Shown here: positions 22,583 through 33,320 of the stretch, piece after piece
How positions within the stretch are numbered: position 1 is the first letter of the stretch
How the letters are laid out: each line of letters begins with the position of its first letter
Translations under genes and position numbers: made by a program
The notes under the pieces: generated by a model
Told to the model about the DNA's origin: nothing
What the model saw: only the letters and a program-made list of their open reading frames with translations
Databases searched by the model: none
Assembly (NCBI GenBank): GCA_021401465.1
Contig: JADDMT010000007.1
Span: forward strand, 496,001 to 560,000
DNA from: Teratosphaeria epicoccoides
Taxonomy: Eukaryota > Ascomycota > Dothideomycetes > Mycosphaerellales > Teratosphaeriaceae
Direction: 5' to 3'
DNA length: 64,000 nucleotides

Positions 22583-23889
22583 CGATAAGACGTACAGGAC
22601 CAGACTCCCCGAGAGTCATTGACCAAAAGTCGTCAAGAACACGGGCCTTACGCTTTCAGGCCGATCCAAGCGTCGGCATCACAGAGGACAGAAACGTCAA
22701 GCAGTCAGTACTCACAATCTGCATAAGTTTACCTATTGACTATCACAGTCTGAATGATCTATGCTAGCGACCATGAGTTGTATTGCGATTCTCGTCATCG
22801 TCACCTGTTAGCTCCACGCGTTGTTTGCAAAACCAAATAACGCTTCGCACTCACGGCGATACCTTCTCTTACTCTATAGCTGACGAGATATCTTCATCGC
22901 TCTGCGCGCATCGCGCTGACCACCGTCTGCCGTAAGTCGTGCGCGAGGCTTCTCAACCAGGTAGCCCTGTAAAATTTGAACCCTTCCAAGCATTTGCTGC
23001 CGATCTACCCTGCTAAATGGCTGACAAACGAGCCGTGCAGCACGGCATTGATAGCCGTGACTCCACGCGCAAGTTGCTAAAGGTGAGCCGATAGGCCTGC
23101 CCTGCTGCGGATCGCCAAGAATGGATGATGGTGATCGATTTGAGCAGCGCTCTGTGGACACACTGAGTCAATTTGTGCTTCATTTAGGGCAATGTAAAAT
23201 TGGCAGCTTTGTAGACACCGGGCCGCGTAGCATCGTCGTTGGGTCTATATAGCTGCAAGAAACTAGAGGTCGGTCGTTCTTTGCAGACTCCACAAGTGCA
23301 TGTATGCCATGGACCCGAAGAGACTTATCCTGAAGCTTGGATCAGCTGCTCTGCGACGGCGAGTGCTATATCCTTCCCTGGGCGGTAGAGTGAGTTACGG
23401 AATCGAGAGATGCAACGAAAGATGATCTCACAGCAAAATCAAACCCTGTGCTGCTCACCGCAAGCTTTTCATGGGTAGCCAGTACCTATGGAAAGATTCA
23501 TGCAGGCAACTCATACCATCCAACGACTGAGCAGATTGACACACATGTGTAAGCATACATGGAGTCAGTTAGGAATCTCGAAGCTGAACGAGGTCTCATG
23601 CATGAGTGTGGTAATCATGGCAATCTGCAGGGCAGCATTTACAGAAAAGTCTGCAACTATCTTCTTCTTGCTCAATCGTAGCAGCAAACAGAGGCTCGAA
23701 ACACTCGTCAGAGTCATGCGGAAACACGATACAGCATATCCCATAAGCCGTGCAAACGAGATTTTGGGAGATCTCATTATGACGAACATTTGGTACACAT
23801 CGCTTCTTCTTCGAGTTTGCCGTTCGAGGAAAGCCTGTACTCTCCCTTTGGCGGCGCCATCATGCTCGAATCGTCCCCATTCTGGTAGC
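22583..23889. other. Intergenic with TATA element and short ORFs
   Basis: TATATAG near 23246 (plus) lies ~60 nt before an ATG at 23309 that opens 38 codons (MDPKRLILKLGSAALRRR) with a GTGAGT donor inside, so it may be the 5' end of a lost gene. An ATG ORF at 23488-23919 (143 aa) overlaps the 3' end of the convergent gene and has no recognisable domain. Confidence 0.3.
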
Positions 23890-25131
23890 TCAATCTTCGT
23901 CATCAATCATCGTGGCTGAGTCGTCACTTTCATCATCCGTAGTGTGCTCGAAGAGGTAGCGCCTCGGGATGCTGGTCTTGTGGGTCATCACACCCTCATA
24001 TCCCATTCCTTCATATTCAACATCAATCTCCACCATCTCCTCCACATCGTCGTGGTAGCGTCTCATCTGCTGGCCTCCATGAACGAAAGCATCGAGGTCT
24101 CGATGCCTCTCGATGTTGCTCGGGTCAATTGTCCCGTCCACGCGGGAGGTGCTCTCTGCACCCGGCCTGACATTCGATCCTGCAACATCGAAAGATTGCC
24201 TGCGGCTTCCAGTTCGGCTGGATAATTCATCTGCCGTGCCCGAGCGTCTCGTGTGGCTATGACTCCCACGCTGCTCGTATGCCCACTCAGGCTGCCCAGG
24301 CGGCACAAGACTGGAAGGTGCAGATCTGGAGAGGCGAGTCGTCAAAGATGAAGACGAGCGTGACTTTGTGGACGGTGAACGTGCGTCTCCGAGGTGGCGA
24401 AATGCCATGGTATGGGTGGACGGAGTCTGACGATTGGCTGATGGGGTTGCAACGCATCTTGATGTGCTCGTGGACTTGAAGCCTTCGTCCGAGTCCATGA
24501 TCGGCTTGACTGGCTGTGCAACTGCCCAGCTGGTCCCATGTTGTGTGTTAGCGCCACCGGCTCGAGGGATGTCTGACCGACATTTACGAGCACCGGAATA
24601 CTGTGTTGGCGGGTAGGCTTCCACAGCCGATGTGGGAAAGACACTTGCAGGTGTGGATAGTGTTGGAGATGCCAGTGGTGGTGCCGATGATGTGGCAACA
24701 GTCGTCATATCCACAGTCAGAGCAGTTTGGGAGACCGCAGTCGAGTGCTTGAGTGATTGTCCTCGCGTACCCTTTTTCAGCCAGCCCCGTAGAAGCCTCT
24801 GTACCCCCTCGTCTTTCGGATTTTGCTGCAATACAACGTCTTCACCGCAGTCTTCCATGGCCTGCTCAATCTCTGCACGACGACTGTGCCACAGTGCTAC
24901 AAGACTGCCCGTCGGTTGACCGCCATCCAGATTGCAGATCACGATCCAATCCTGGTTGATCGGCACGTTCTTGCGGTATCGCTCGCTCATAGCTGCGCTG
25001 TACGAGCTGGCTGTAATGTTCGTGTTATGAAGCTGGTTGAGCACCTTCACCCGGCATTCGGAGTTGGCCAGATTGTAGAAATGCAGAATCAGATAGCCAT
25101 CGCGTCGAAGTGCGTAGCTCCAGAAGGTCAT
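23890..25131 (-). CDS. SANT/Myb-like N-terminus with long disordered tail (413 aa)
   Basis: The start at 25131 is the first ATG in frame (MTFWSYALRRDGYLILHFYN). Residues 1-55 show the family layout: Trp near the start, first helix, a second helix (RVKVLNQLHN) and a third (ASSYSAAMSERYRKN). Residues 60-125 hold another ordered block (DWIVICNLDGGQPTGS, ALWHSRRAEIEQAMED). The rest is a Ser/Thr/Pro-rich disordered tail ending in an acidic patch (DDESDDSATMIDDED). This suggests a nuclear DNA-binding or adaptor protein, by inference. A TTTTTTGCACAG acceptor-like site 32 bases upstream hints at a further 5' exon or a leader intron. The frame is intact, unlike three relatives in the window. Unlike them it has no obvious TATA box just upstream. 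Confidence 0.65.
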   Translation of the reverse strand: MTFWSYALRRDGYLILHFYNLANSECRVKVLNQLHNTNITASSYSAAMSERYRKNVPINQDWIVICNLDGGQPTGSLVALWHSRRAEIEQAMEDCGEDVVLQQNPKDEGVQRLLRGWLKKGTRGQSLKHSTAVSQTALTVDMTTVATSSAPPLASPTLSTPASVFPTSAVEAYPPTQYSGARKCRSDIPRAGGANTQHGTSWAVAQPVKPIMDSDEGFKSTSTSRCVATPSANRQTPSTHTMAFRHLGDARSPSTKSRSSSSLTTRLSRSAPSSLVPPGQPEWAYEQRGSHSHTRRSGTADELSSRTGSRRQSFDVAGSNVRPGAESTSRVDGTIDPSNIERHRDLDAFVHGGQQMRRYHDDVEEMVEIDVEYEGMGYEGVMTHKTSIPRRYLFEHTTDDESDDSATMIDDED

Positions 25132-26369
25132 CGTATCGCATGGGTGGTGAATTCGATCTGTGCAAAAAATCAACACAGACGCGCGGTATCTCTAGGCTGC
25201 GACAGTGGGTTCAGAATCTGTGATTAGAAACTTTGTGATTGTGTACGAAATGCAGTATTTGCATGCGGAGCACAGACTGCCGCTTAACCGCATGAGGAAG
25301 GAACGCGGTATTTCCACGAATAATATTGCCGAGCCGTTCCGACGCGCTTAGATGCCAGCTCTTGATGCGTGCGAACATGATACGTAGAGCGCTCCGTGCT
25401 CTCAAAGAAGGCGCAATATCAAAATTGTTGTATCGACAATAAATGTAAGAAGTTGGCGCGGGTATGCCGCCGCCCTCAGTTCCCTCGAGGGCAAGTGAAA
25501 GTACGCCTGCACCGCCTTGGACTTTCCCGTGACACTTTCAAGAAATAAGTCAACTCGATTTGCGCGTTCGACCAGATATCTCGCCGCTTAGTGGGCCAAG
25601 TGAGCCGTGAATCACTGCTCTGATCGCGAACGACAGTTGCATTATGACTCAAGTCAATCAAGCACCCGCTGTGCAAGATGCTCGTCAAAGTGTGGAAAGC
25701 AAGGCGTTACGAAGGAGCCTGCACTCTAGATGCGAGGGATGTGCATTGCTCACGGAGCAGGACGTGGACACCTGAGACGAGTATGGGGAACAAGAGGCGG
25801 CATACTATCTATTTATACATTCTAATCTTCAAACTCGAGAACCTGTAAGCAGGACCAGGGCGGATTGAACGTAGCACGGTCAGGACATAGATAGCTGGGC
25901 TAGTAATGATTGCTCTTCACGCTGCAGTCGAGGCATGAAGCGAAGAGCAGAGTAGACAATACCAAATGAGGCGGTAGTGGCTCAGAAGAAGATGCTTTGG
26001 TCGAGTAGTGCGTATTGTGCAGTGCGCGGGAACAATTCGATAAGCCCTGCAGCGAGTCGACGACTCGAGGAGCGCAAGTATCAGGTTGCAGCATTGCTTG
26101 ATCGAGGTGACGGCCTCTTCAGCCAGTCATTTTGTATCGAGTGCCAACAGATAGCTCTCCCCTTGCGGAATCTGCCGCTCTCTCTTTGAGTTCAATGCTC
26201 TATATGGGATTTTTGGTGAGGTTTGGCTTTGCATCTGCTTCAAAAGTCAACCTCCGGTTCTTGAAATGATTGCGGGGTATTCGTGCCTTCCGAGTCCGTC
26301 CCTGGATTCCCATCGCCATCATCTCTCATCCATCCTTAGCGAGTGCAACTGTCATCCCAAGCCATCAGA
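25132..26369. other. Intergenic, nothing recognised
   Basis: Divergent promoter space between the minus-strand 413-aa gene and the plus-strand 2EXR-type gene. A TATAAATAG on the minus strand near 25810 precedes only a 17-codon ORF. No other feature seen. Confidence 0.5.
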
Positions 26370-27209
26370 ATGGAAAACGCAGTTCGCAGAGAACCAATCG
26401 TGCGTGCTTTAGACAGCCGATATTGGAGGATGATGACAGACGACTTGGCGGCCCTAGTGAGCAGAAGAGTCAGGTCGCTTGCGGTGGACCGACTGGACAA
26501 GGTTGACTTGATTGGGGCTCTACTCTATCAAGATGAGCAAGAGACCATTCGCCATCGGCCAGCACGCGAAGGTGACCGCAATGCTCGTGACGCAGCGACG
26601 AGTGCGGCGAAAGCTCACAATACCACAGCGGTGATTCCGATCTTCAGGCTATCCGCTGAGCTGCGCAACCGAATCTACGAACTGGCCGTGGTCCGCCCAG
26701 AGCCCGTCATCAATACCGCCAGCCATTTTCTGGCGTACTGCACCGAGCACGAAGCCGCAAGTAGCCGCCATCTGCCGATTCCCACCATCGACTGTCAATC
26801 ACTGCGAGCTCACCTCGAGCCAGCCTTGCTTCGCACGTGCAAGATTTTCCGATCAGAAGCTTATCAGCTTTATTACGCGAGGCAGGGTTTCTCCTACAGC
26901 CCGGATCGACAACTTGACAGGGCACGCAAGGAGATCCCGGAGCTGTTGAAGTGGTTGGGCAGATTCGGTGACAGGCTACAGCTGTTGAGGAAAATAGAGA
27001 TTGAGCAGAGCATCAGAGTGCCGACGGGCGTGGCGAGAGTTTGCGTGAAAATCAAGGAGTGCCAGGGAGAGGTGAAGATCAGAGGGTACATGCAACAGAC
27101 GCCGGATGGAAAGGGAAAGAAGGTGGCAAAGCAGCAGGCAAGGGAGGTTACTTTGGTACTGGAGGGGATGATGCCGTGGGTCACCTTCAGCGACCCGATC
27201 ATGGTGTAA
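26370..27209 (+). CDS. SAP-like plus 2EXR/F-box-like protein (279 aa)
   Basis: Start chosen at ATG 26370; the frame continues upstream without ATG. Residues ~23-57 (LAALVSRRVRSLAVDRLDKV, LIGALLYQDEQ) resemble the helix-extension-helix seen in SAP-like domains. Residues 90-108 hold FRLSAELRNRIYELAVV, the hallmark F-R-L-P/S-x-E-L/I-R-N-x-I-Y start of the large fungal 2EXR/F-box-like group, followed by the usual 'LLRTCKIFRSEAYQLYY' element at ~155-175. These proteins are abundant in dothideomycetes; a role in protein-protein interaction is assumed rather than shown. The rest is basic. No signal peptide. It is a complete single-exon gene of normal size for the group. Confidence 0.8.
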   Translation: MENAVRREPIVRALDSRYWRMMTDDLAALVSRRVRSLAVDRLDKVDLIGALLYQDEQETIRHRPAREGDRNARDAATSAAKAHNTTAVIPIFRLSAELRNRIYELAVVRPEPVINTASHFLAYCTEHEAASSRHLPIPTIDCQSLRAHLEPALLRTCKIFRSEAYQLYYARQGFSYSPDRQLDRARKEIPELLKWLGRFGDRLQLLRKIEIEQSIRVPTGVARVCVKIKECQGEVKIRGYMQQTPDGKGKKVAKQQAREVTLVLEGMMPWVTFSDPIMV

Positions 27210-29161
27210 AGCGAAGAATGAAGTATTGCAAGCAGCTGCGGAGCGTCGGATGTGACAGATCGAAGTACGCAAGATTGAGGTAACGGTAATTCAAGTACTA
27301 CAAAGAATGAAACTGTCCAGACTGGACTCCAGCGCAATCTCGTGACCACTAGATCACGATGACATCGCCAACGTAACCGCCTGTAGCCAGAGTGTGTCAA
27401 TCTCGATGGCACCAAGGTGCTCCACCGACTCCGATGTCTGATGTCAAATTGCGACGGAATACCGGTTCTTGACTGCCAAAGATGTTCTCTTACCGAGTCA
27501 AGCAACCTTTGTAACCACGTTATCCTGCTGCTTTATCCCGTTCGTTACTTGCAACAAGTCCGGCATGCTACTATGCAATTTTGGAAGTAGACCAAGGCAA
27601 GCAAAAACACTACGAGAGACGTTGAACCTCCTATACCCTGGCTGGTGACACAGTATGCTAGCTCACGCGATTTGATCGCGTCCATGGGGAGCTTGAGATG
27701 TCCAATCGTGAGCGTGAAGGCTCTGGAGAGTGCAAATATCGGGTCGCCCATGAGCACGACTACTACGATATTTTCTGTTCCGAATGTGTCTCTACTGGCG
27801 AGAGCGCTTTGTCAGGGGTGGTGACAGCATCATGCCTCATCAGACGCGTGCGGCAACTTAATGTCCTCTTGGACGCATGTCTAGGCATGAACTTAGTCTG
27901 GCATTTGATAGATTTGCTGGTCTGCACAACTTGGAGTCAGGATTTTGGTCGCCCGAGAGTCACTGCTCGAATCGTGACTGGCCTTCTCGCCTTCGATCCT
28001 CGCTTGACCATCTAATCAGTTTGACTCAAAGAAAGCTATCGTTTAGGGGAACGAGAAGTCATGCAAGGTAGGTCTTATGATCTCCCGATTTTCGATGTTG
28101 CACATCACAGTATAGCATTACATTTTACTAAGACGCTCGGATGGTCATCTGTACCAAGCACCGCGATCAATTTGACCGTCCTCTGACTGCCCCTCAAGCG
28201 TTTGCTCGATCTCATAAGCATGCAAGTATCGTCAATCCCTTGGCAACTATCCTGGACGTCAAAATGCCCTGTGCCCACCTTCCTGGCCTTCATTACCGCC
28301 ATCCACATTTTGAAATGCCCTGAAAACTTCTCTGCTCGCCCATATGTCATTCTGCTCGTTGCTCGCATCAGGTAACAGGCTCTGACGCAGGGCTTGCCCT
28401 GCTCCTCTTCCCGTAGAAGCTGTAGAGTTTCGACAGTCGAGCAGTCTGTACTGTGGCTCGGAATGCGGTTGATTTTTTCGATGTCCTCCTTGCACTGCTT
28501 GCAAGAATCGAAGCCCGCACTGGTAGTAGGGACGCGTGAGAACCGAGGTGGGTTCGAAGATCTGTCCGGTGTCGGCACGCGTGTTCCTAACCATCCTCCA
28601 ATTCACTTACAACTTAGGCACCAGCCTCTCGCATCTGTTGACTCTGCTTGGTTGTCGCGGCTGCTTGCCAAGCGGTCAGCTCATTGCTGACTACACCATT
28701 CTTGTGCATGATGGTTTGATCTTTGTCATCGCTGCTTCCCATTCCTGCCTTCATTCACCCGATCTCTCAGCGTAGCAGAGCTTGGCTTCAGCAACATGTG
28801 CTTGTTTGAACTGTCTAGACATTGGTCTATTTGCTTGTCTGAGATTTCTGTTGGCTGATCGTTGAGAAGGGCCTGTGCTGGGACGCCGCCCTGGGCAACC
28901 ATTTGTGAATAATGAAGGCACTACTACAGCAACCGTCTAGCTGAATCTTGTTTATTCGTTCCATTGTGATAATAGAAGGTGAAGTTTGCGTTGGTTCAAT
29001 AGTCTTTATGGATCTAGCAAGCAGACAATGCGGCACAATGTCCTTATAGCAGACGCTAGTCTGCTTGGTCCGCCTTGTCATCCTGATCATCTGCCAATTT
29101 GCTCGCTCGCACTGCTGGTCCGTGAGCCAAGTTGTAGCGTCGGTCTTCACGCCCTGCTGAC
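27210..29161. other. Intergenic with possible decayed exons
   Basis: On the minus strand 27545-27751 an ATG frame of 67 codons carries a hydrophobic segment (TSLVVFLLALVYFQNCIVAC). The frame extends upstream to a CAGTAG acceptor preceded by a CTGAC branch-like site, so it may be the last exon of a membrane-protein gene; no upstream exon was found. On the minus strand 28105-28578 two overlapping frames both look coding, which again suggests a frameshifted relic. Neither is strong enough to call. Confidence 0.3.
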
Positions 29162-29168
29162 TATAAAA
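29162..29168 (+). promoter_or_regulatory. TATA box of the intact SANT-like gene
   Basis: TATAAAA 39 nt before the ATG at 29208, followed by a CT-rich leader ending in TTCCGCC just before the ATG. Confidence 0.65.
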
Positions 29169-29207
29169 GCCCGCTTTTCCACCGAGCGTTTCTTCTTCTT
29201 TTCCGCC

Positions 29208-30037
29208 ATGACCAACAGTTTCAAACTTCGTTCGCGTTACTCTCCAATCACCACCTCATCAGCAAGCCCTTCAACCACGAGTATATCTATCGATAGATCC
29301 TCCCCGTCGACACGACTCATTATGTCTGTCTCCTGGGCGAACAACCTCGACGCATGCTACTCTCTTGGTCTGCTTTTCGACGAAGACGAATACAAGCACG
29401 TGACGACTCTGGCCGAGCGAGCTGACCTGTTCAACTCAATGTTCGGAACCTCTTACACTGCCGATCGCCTTCGAGACACTTGGACGTCGCGCAAGCTGCA
29501 AGGCCGCGGCAGGCAATGGTGGAAGATCACCGACGAGGACCGTTTCGCGCCGGGCACCAACTGGCCCGAGCCAGATCAAGCAGAGAAAACCCGGCGCAAG
29601 GCTATCCGCGAGTTGCGCAGGACAGTCATTGAAGACTGGATGCGCAGGAAGGAGATCGAGGACAAGAGGGGCAAACCATATATCATGGCTCGTAAGTATA
29701 CTTCATCTGGACCTCACCACAGCAGCACTAGCAATACTGACGCGACATCACAGGTCGAAACTTCCGCCGCTGTGATAGCACCTCACATCAAGGCCCACAC
29801 CGCGATCATACGATCGCTGACACCAAATTTGAGCTTGACTCGAAGGAAAAATTGATCGACGAGCTCGTTCGCGGTAATGTGCTCGACGCTGGCACCATCG
29901 ATGCCAAGTTCCATTTGGGCGGCGGTGCCTGTGACGAGCTGAGAGACGTGGCTGATCTGGTGTGCATGGAGGGCACCGACAACGATGTCACGCCGGGAAA
30001 GCTGAGAGGGCGGATTGTGCACGTGCATCCTAATTGA
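29208..30037 (+). CDS. Intact SANT/Myb-like family gene (two exons, 255 aa)
   Basis: Exon 1 29208-29691, exon 2 29754-30037; the 62-bp intron 29692-29753 has a consensus GTAAGT donor and CACAG acceptor and keeps the frame. Residues 1-40 are Ser/Thr-rich. Residues ~43-108 form the family domain: Trp43 (SVSWANNLDACYSLGLLF), second helix (TTLAERADLFNSMFG), third helix (YTADRLRDTWTSRK) and a trailing Trp pair (RQWWKI). A basic helical stretch follows (KAIRELRRTVIEDWMRRKEI). Exon 2 is acidic with DSKEKLIDELVRGNVLDAGT and ends HVHPN. The three-helix layout with a leading Trp resembles SANT/Myb-type DNA-binding domains, but this is my reading, not a database hit. It is the only plus-strand family copy without a break. 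Without splicing it would appear as two unrelated ORFs. Confidence 0.75.
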
Positions 30038-30728
30038 CGGTCTCGTATTGCACAACATGCTCGGTGGTCTTCATTACAGAATGGAGGAATGGTGGCCATG
30101 GAGCGGTAGAAACTTCACAAATTGCATTAGTCTCGTTATCGCACTCAGCATTTTCAACTCTTGCCGTTCACCACACGAAGAAAGGGTCCGTGCTACTGCC
30201 CTCAACCCCCGACCACAACCTGATACTATCACTTTATCTCTGCCGCCGTTTCTCGCACTACCCACTGTTTCGCGGACGCTGGGAAACCTGGTCGAGAGAG
30301 GCGAGTATTTGAATAGCTGACCGACATAGTGTTGGGAGAGGCTGGTTCAGCTCCCTGGTTGCGCATAGCAACACCCTTGCTCGTCTCTAGAGCGCCAGCT
30401 ACCCTCCTGGGTCAACCGTGAGCAGATATAGCCCAGACCAGCATACTCAGAAGCCGACTCAGTCTGAGGATGGCAACAGAAATGATGAGGAATTCAAGTA
30501 GAAGAATCGAAAACGCACAAAAAGGGTGACACTTGAAAGATCTGGCGGCAAAATATGAAGCTACACACAGTGCGACAGTCTCGTTGATGCATTTGAAATC
30601 TATGCTATAGGTATTAGCGGCCATTGAGGGCCCTTCACAAGCGCCACTCCTCCGAGATATGCCAAGGGTTTCCTTGGTGCTCAACAGAAACGCAGGAGGT
30701 AATACCCTCGCCGCCGTTCGTGGCAGAC
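30038..30728. other. Intergenic, short ORFs only
   Basis: A minus-strand ATG frame at 30412-30624 (70 codons) has one hydrophobic stretch (AFSILLLEFLIISVAIL). It lies downstream of the minus-strand gene ending near 30729 and may be chance. Nothing else seen. Confidence 0.35.
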
Positions 30729-31935
30729 TCAGTCATTAAGGCGGGACGCCTGGACCGGCAGACCGTCGTCGATCTGCACCTGATATTCATCGTCGCTCTC
30801 ACCAATGGCGATTTCCGCATCATCTCCCCCTCTGGCCCTCCATCAATTGTCTCGTCCATAGAGACTGACCTTCTCAACCGCTCAGCCTCTTCCGGCTCTG
30901 CGGCATCCGATTCTCTCTATTGACACCCGTCCTGTGCCAACTTGTCCCAATCCACCTGAACTTATGGTCTCTGCAACCCCCGCAGCACCACAACCGGCTC
31001 ACCGGCTTGATTCGTCACGTAGTCCTGCGTCGGTAGATCGGGACGTGTGGAGTATCGCTGCTGGCGATGCAGGTCGCTCCCTCCGCGAGGGGTTGCGGCG
31101 GGAACATCTTTGTGATGGAAAGGCGGCCTGACGGTGTTCAGTAAGCTGCCTACTGGAGGCGCAGCCAGCGGCCGAGAACGATTCGTCGCCTGAACGTCCA
31201 CGTGAAGATCAGAAGCGACGCGGCGCTTCTTCTGGCGAGGTTGGTAAATGTCTTCTTCGCTGTCGTCTTCGTCGCTGTCATCGCCGTACCTCGCACGCAT
31301 TGCTCTTCTGCGATGCAAAGGCATCTGCTCCCCTGGACCTTCATTATTATCATCATCTTGCGGACGGAGGAAGTCGTCATCTTCATCCAAAACCGATTGC
31401 CTCTTTCTCCGACGCCTCATGGCGGGCTCGGCAGCAACCTCGTCTTCTTGCTTTTTCTCCCGCATGTCCTCCTGCTCCTTCCCGTCCTCTTCATCTTGGT
31501 CGTCCGCATTCTGTTTTGTAACCTCATTTGGGTTGGCGCGCACATGCTCAATCGCCGCCTTCACCTTTGAATCAGTGGCCACTTCAGCTGCTGACGACCG
31601 TCGATGATGCTCTGATCGTCAGTGTCCAGATCGGTGATCCAGATCCACGGTGCAGCGATGGGTCTGCTTCTCCGCCGACCCTCCGTGTGCTGTCCAATGA
31701 TGTCCTCAAACAACATGAGCTTCTGTTTGTGACCATTACGCGTCTTAAGATAAGGCTTATATATATGGTTGAAAGCCTCCAATTTGACATTTAGCGGCAG
31801 ATGATTGTATCCAAGATCTTGATCAGCGACAAGCAGCTTGGCGGCGATCTTCATTTCGAAGATCCAGACGTCGCTGGACTTCTTGATCCCAAACGGCTTG
31901 ACGCTTTGATATCGCCGTCCGCAAGAGGGAGCCAT
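30729..31935 (-). CDS. Charged nuclear-type protein, multi-exon, possibly decaying
   Basis: Two clear coding blocks on the minus strand. The 5' block starts at the ATG at 31935 (MAPSCGRRYQSVKPFGIKKS) and continues through an ordered region (NHLPLNVKLEAFNHIYKPYL) with ITDLDTDDQ near its end. The second block, ending at a stop at 30962, is a highly acidic then basic low-complexity stretch (RRRRKR, DDDNNEGPGEQ, RQKKRRVA) and has no ATG of its own. They lie in different frames. A 68-bp intron (31679 down to 31612) with a CTGAC-type branch and CAG acceptor would join them, but the donor (GTCGGC) is weak. Below 30962 further coding-like pieces (RESDAAEPEEAERLRRS, then GESDDEYQVQIDDGLPVQ to a TGA at 30729) are out of frame with each other at a run of five G. 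Either a third exon or a frameshifted end. The basic runs suggest nuclear location; no family recognised. Confidence 0.45.
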
Positions 31936-32606
31936 AGAGAGTGCGCTTGCTACAGAAAGGAAGGCCGCCCAATCTGCAATCAGTTCTTGCTACAAAGCAT
32001 CAAGCGCCCATATGACGATGCTCATCTGCCTATGCTGCTTGTCACAGGGGCGAGTATGAGTTCATCCAAGCACTGGAACGTAGAGTCATATCCACTTTCC
32101 TTAGCTAGTTGATTATCGAGTGCGCTGTCTACATGACGTGGACTGCCAGTACCGTTCGCATACGTCTACTGAGTCAATGTGAAGGCTCCAACACTCCTTT
32201 GTCCCGTCTAGCAAGGCATTGAGGGACCCATCACATTCCTCTCAACTCTCAGCTTTCTTGTTGCTTTCATGATGCGGCGTCTGAGCGAATCCCCTTTGTC
32301 CCTGTCGGATAAAGCCGGTGACAATGAAAGCACACACTCTGCGCTGTGGAACATGTCATTCATTGAGCGATTTGATTGCGACCCTTGGAGCACTCAGTGC
32401 TCTTGAGGTGTTTGCTTGCCTCTCACTGTCCATATGTAGCTGGCACACCCAGATAGACAGGTCTCACTAGCCAGACAGGCCTGTTGCCAACACGACAAGT
32501 TATCCTGTGGGAGTGGAGCCTGGTGACTTGCCAAACTCAACTTCTGCAGCAACTTTGTTCCCTTCTCCTACATCCGTTCAAGAATCCATTCAACGCGATT
32601 AGCAGG
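31936..32606. other. Intergenic, nothing recognised
   Basis: No supported ORF. It is the shared upstream region of the minus-strand charged-protein gene and the plus-strand SANT-like pseudogene. Confidence 0.5.
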
Positions 32607-32612
32607 TATATA
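32607..32612 (+). promoter_or_regulatory. TATA box of the 32.7-kb SANT-like pseudogene
   Basis: TATATA 40 nt before the ATG at 32653, followed by a C/T/A-rich leader. Same layout as at 17.6 and 29.2 kb. Confidence 0.55.
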
Positions 32613-32652
32613 CCATCTCGACGACCTCTCTCAACAGTCACACTATTACACT

Positions 32653-33075
32653 ATGGCCACTTTCGCGAAGTTCAACTGGGCTGCGAACGAGGACGCCCGA
32701 CTCTACCTAGTTGTCGTCCACTAGGAATTTAAAGGGCTCTCTCCGCAGCAATGCACCGATCTGTTCAACAAGCACTTGGGCTCAGATGTTTCGAGCAGAG
32801 TGATCGGCGACACTCATAGATCGCGCTTCCAAGAGGGTCGTGCAAGGGTGTGGAAGCACGATGCAGAGCAGGATAGCCCATCTGCACAGGTAGTAGTGCG
32901 TCGGAACGCGTTACCAAACGCTCCAATTTCACGTTGGAGGCGAGGACTGCAGCTATCTGCATCGACTGGCTCACGCCGTGGTCGGGCGAACTATAAGCAG
33001 CGACTCCGTGCCCGCCAAGCTGAATGGCAGTTGGATCGAGTTGCCGGGAAGAAGCCATATCACACAAGGCCGTGA
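32653..33075 (+). pseudogene. SANT/Myb-like family member with one nonsense codon
   Basis: The ATG frame starts MATFAKFNWAANEDARLYLV, then a TAG at 32722-32724, and continues in the same frame: FKGLSPQQCTDLFNKHLGSD (second helix), SSRVIGDTHRSRF (third helix) and RARVWKHDAE, matching the trailing-Trp part of the intact gene. The frame then runs on through a basic region to a stop at 33073-33075. So the frame is whole except for the single TAG; the 11 bases before it are too few for an intron. It is the least decayed of the three broken copies, perhaps inactivated recently. Read-through or a sequencing error are the alternatives. Confidence 0.6.
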
Positions 33076-33320
33076 TGATGGCAGGCTAGTGAGCTCGATG
33101 TTGGCGTGGACTCAATACGAACTGCTGTGCAGACGAGACGTTCTTCATATAACGTTCATATTCCTCGACGAACCACGCGACTGCAATCTTGTCCGCTCTG
33201 TCATCAATTTTACCGATCCACAAAGCTCTTGCCCACCGCCACACAGACGCTCTCCGGTAGATCGCCCCCACCACGCTTTTTTGCGTCTTAGCTGCTGGCG
33301 GTAACTTCACACCCTGCCGC

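Noticed and set aside
26343..26369. Longer start for the 2EXR-type protein
   Set aside because: The upstream codon is GTG; the ATG at 26370 is the first proper start.
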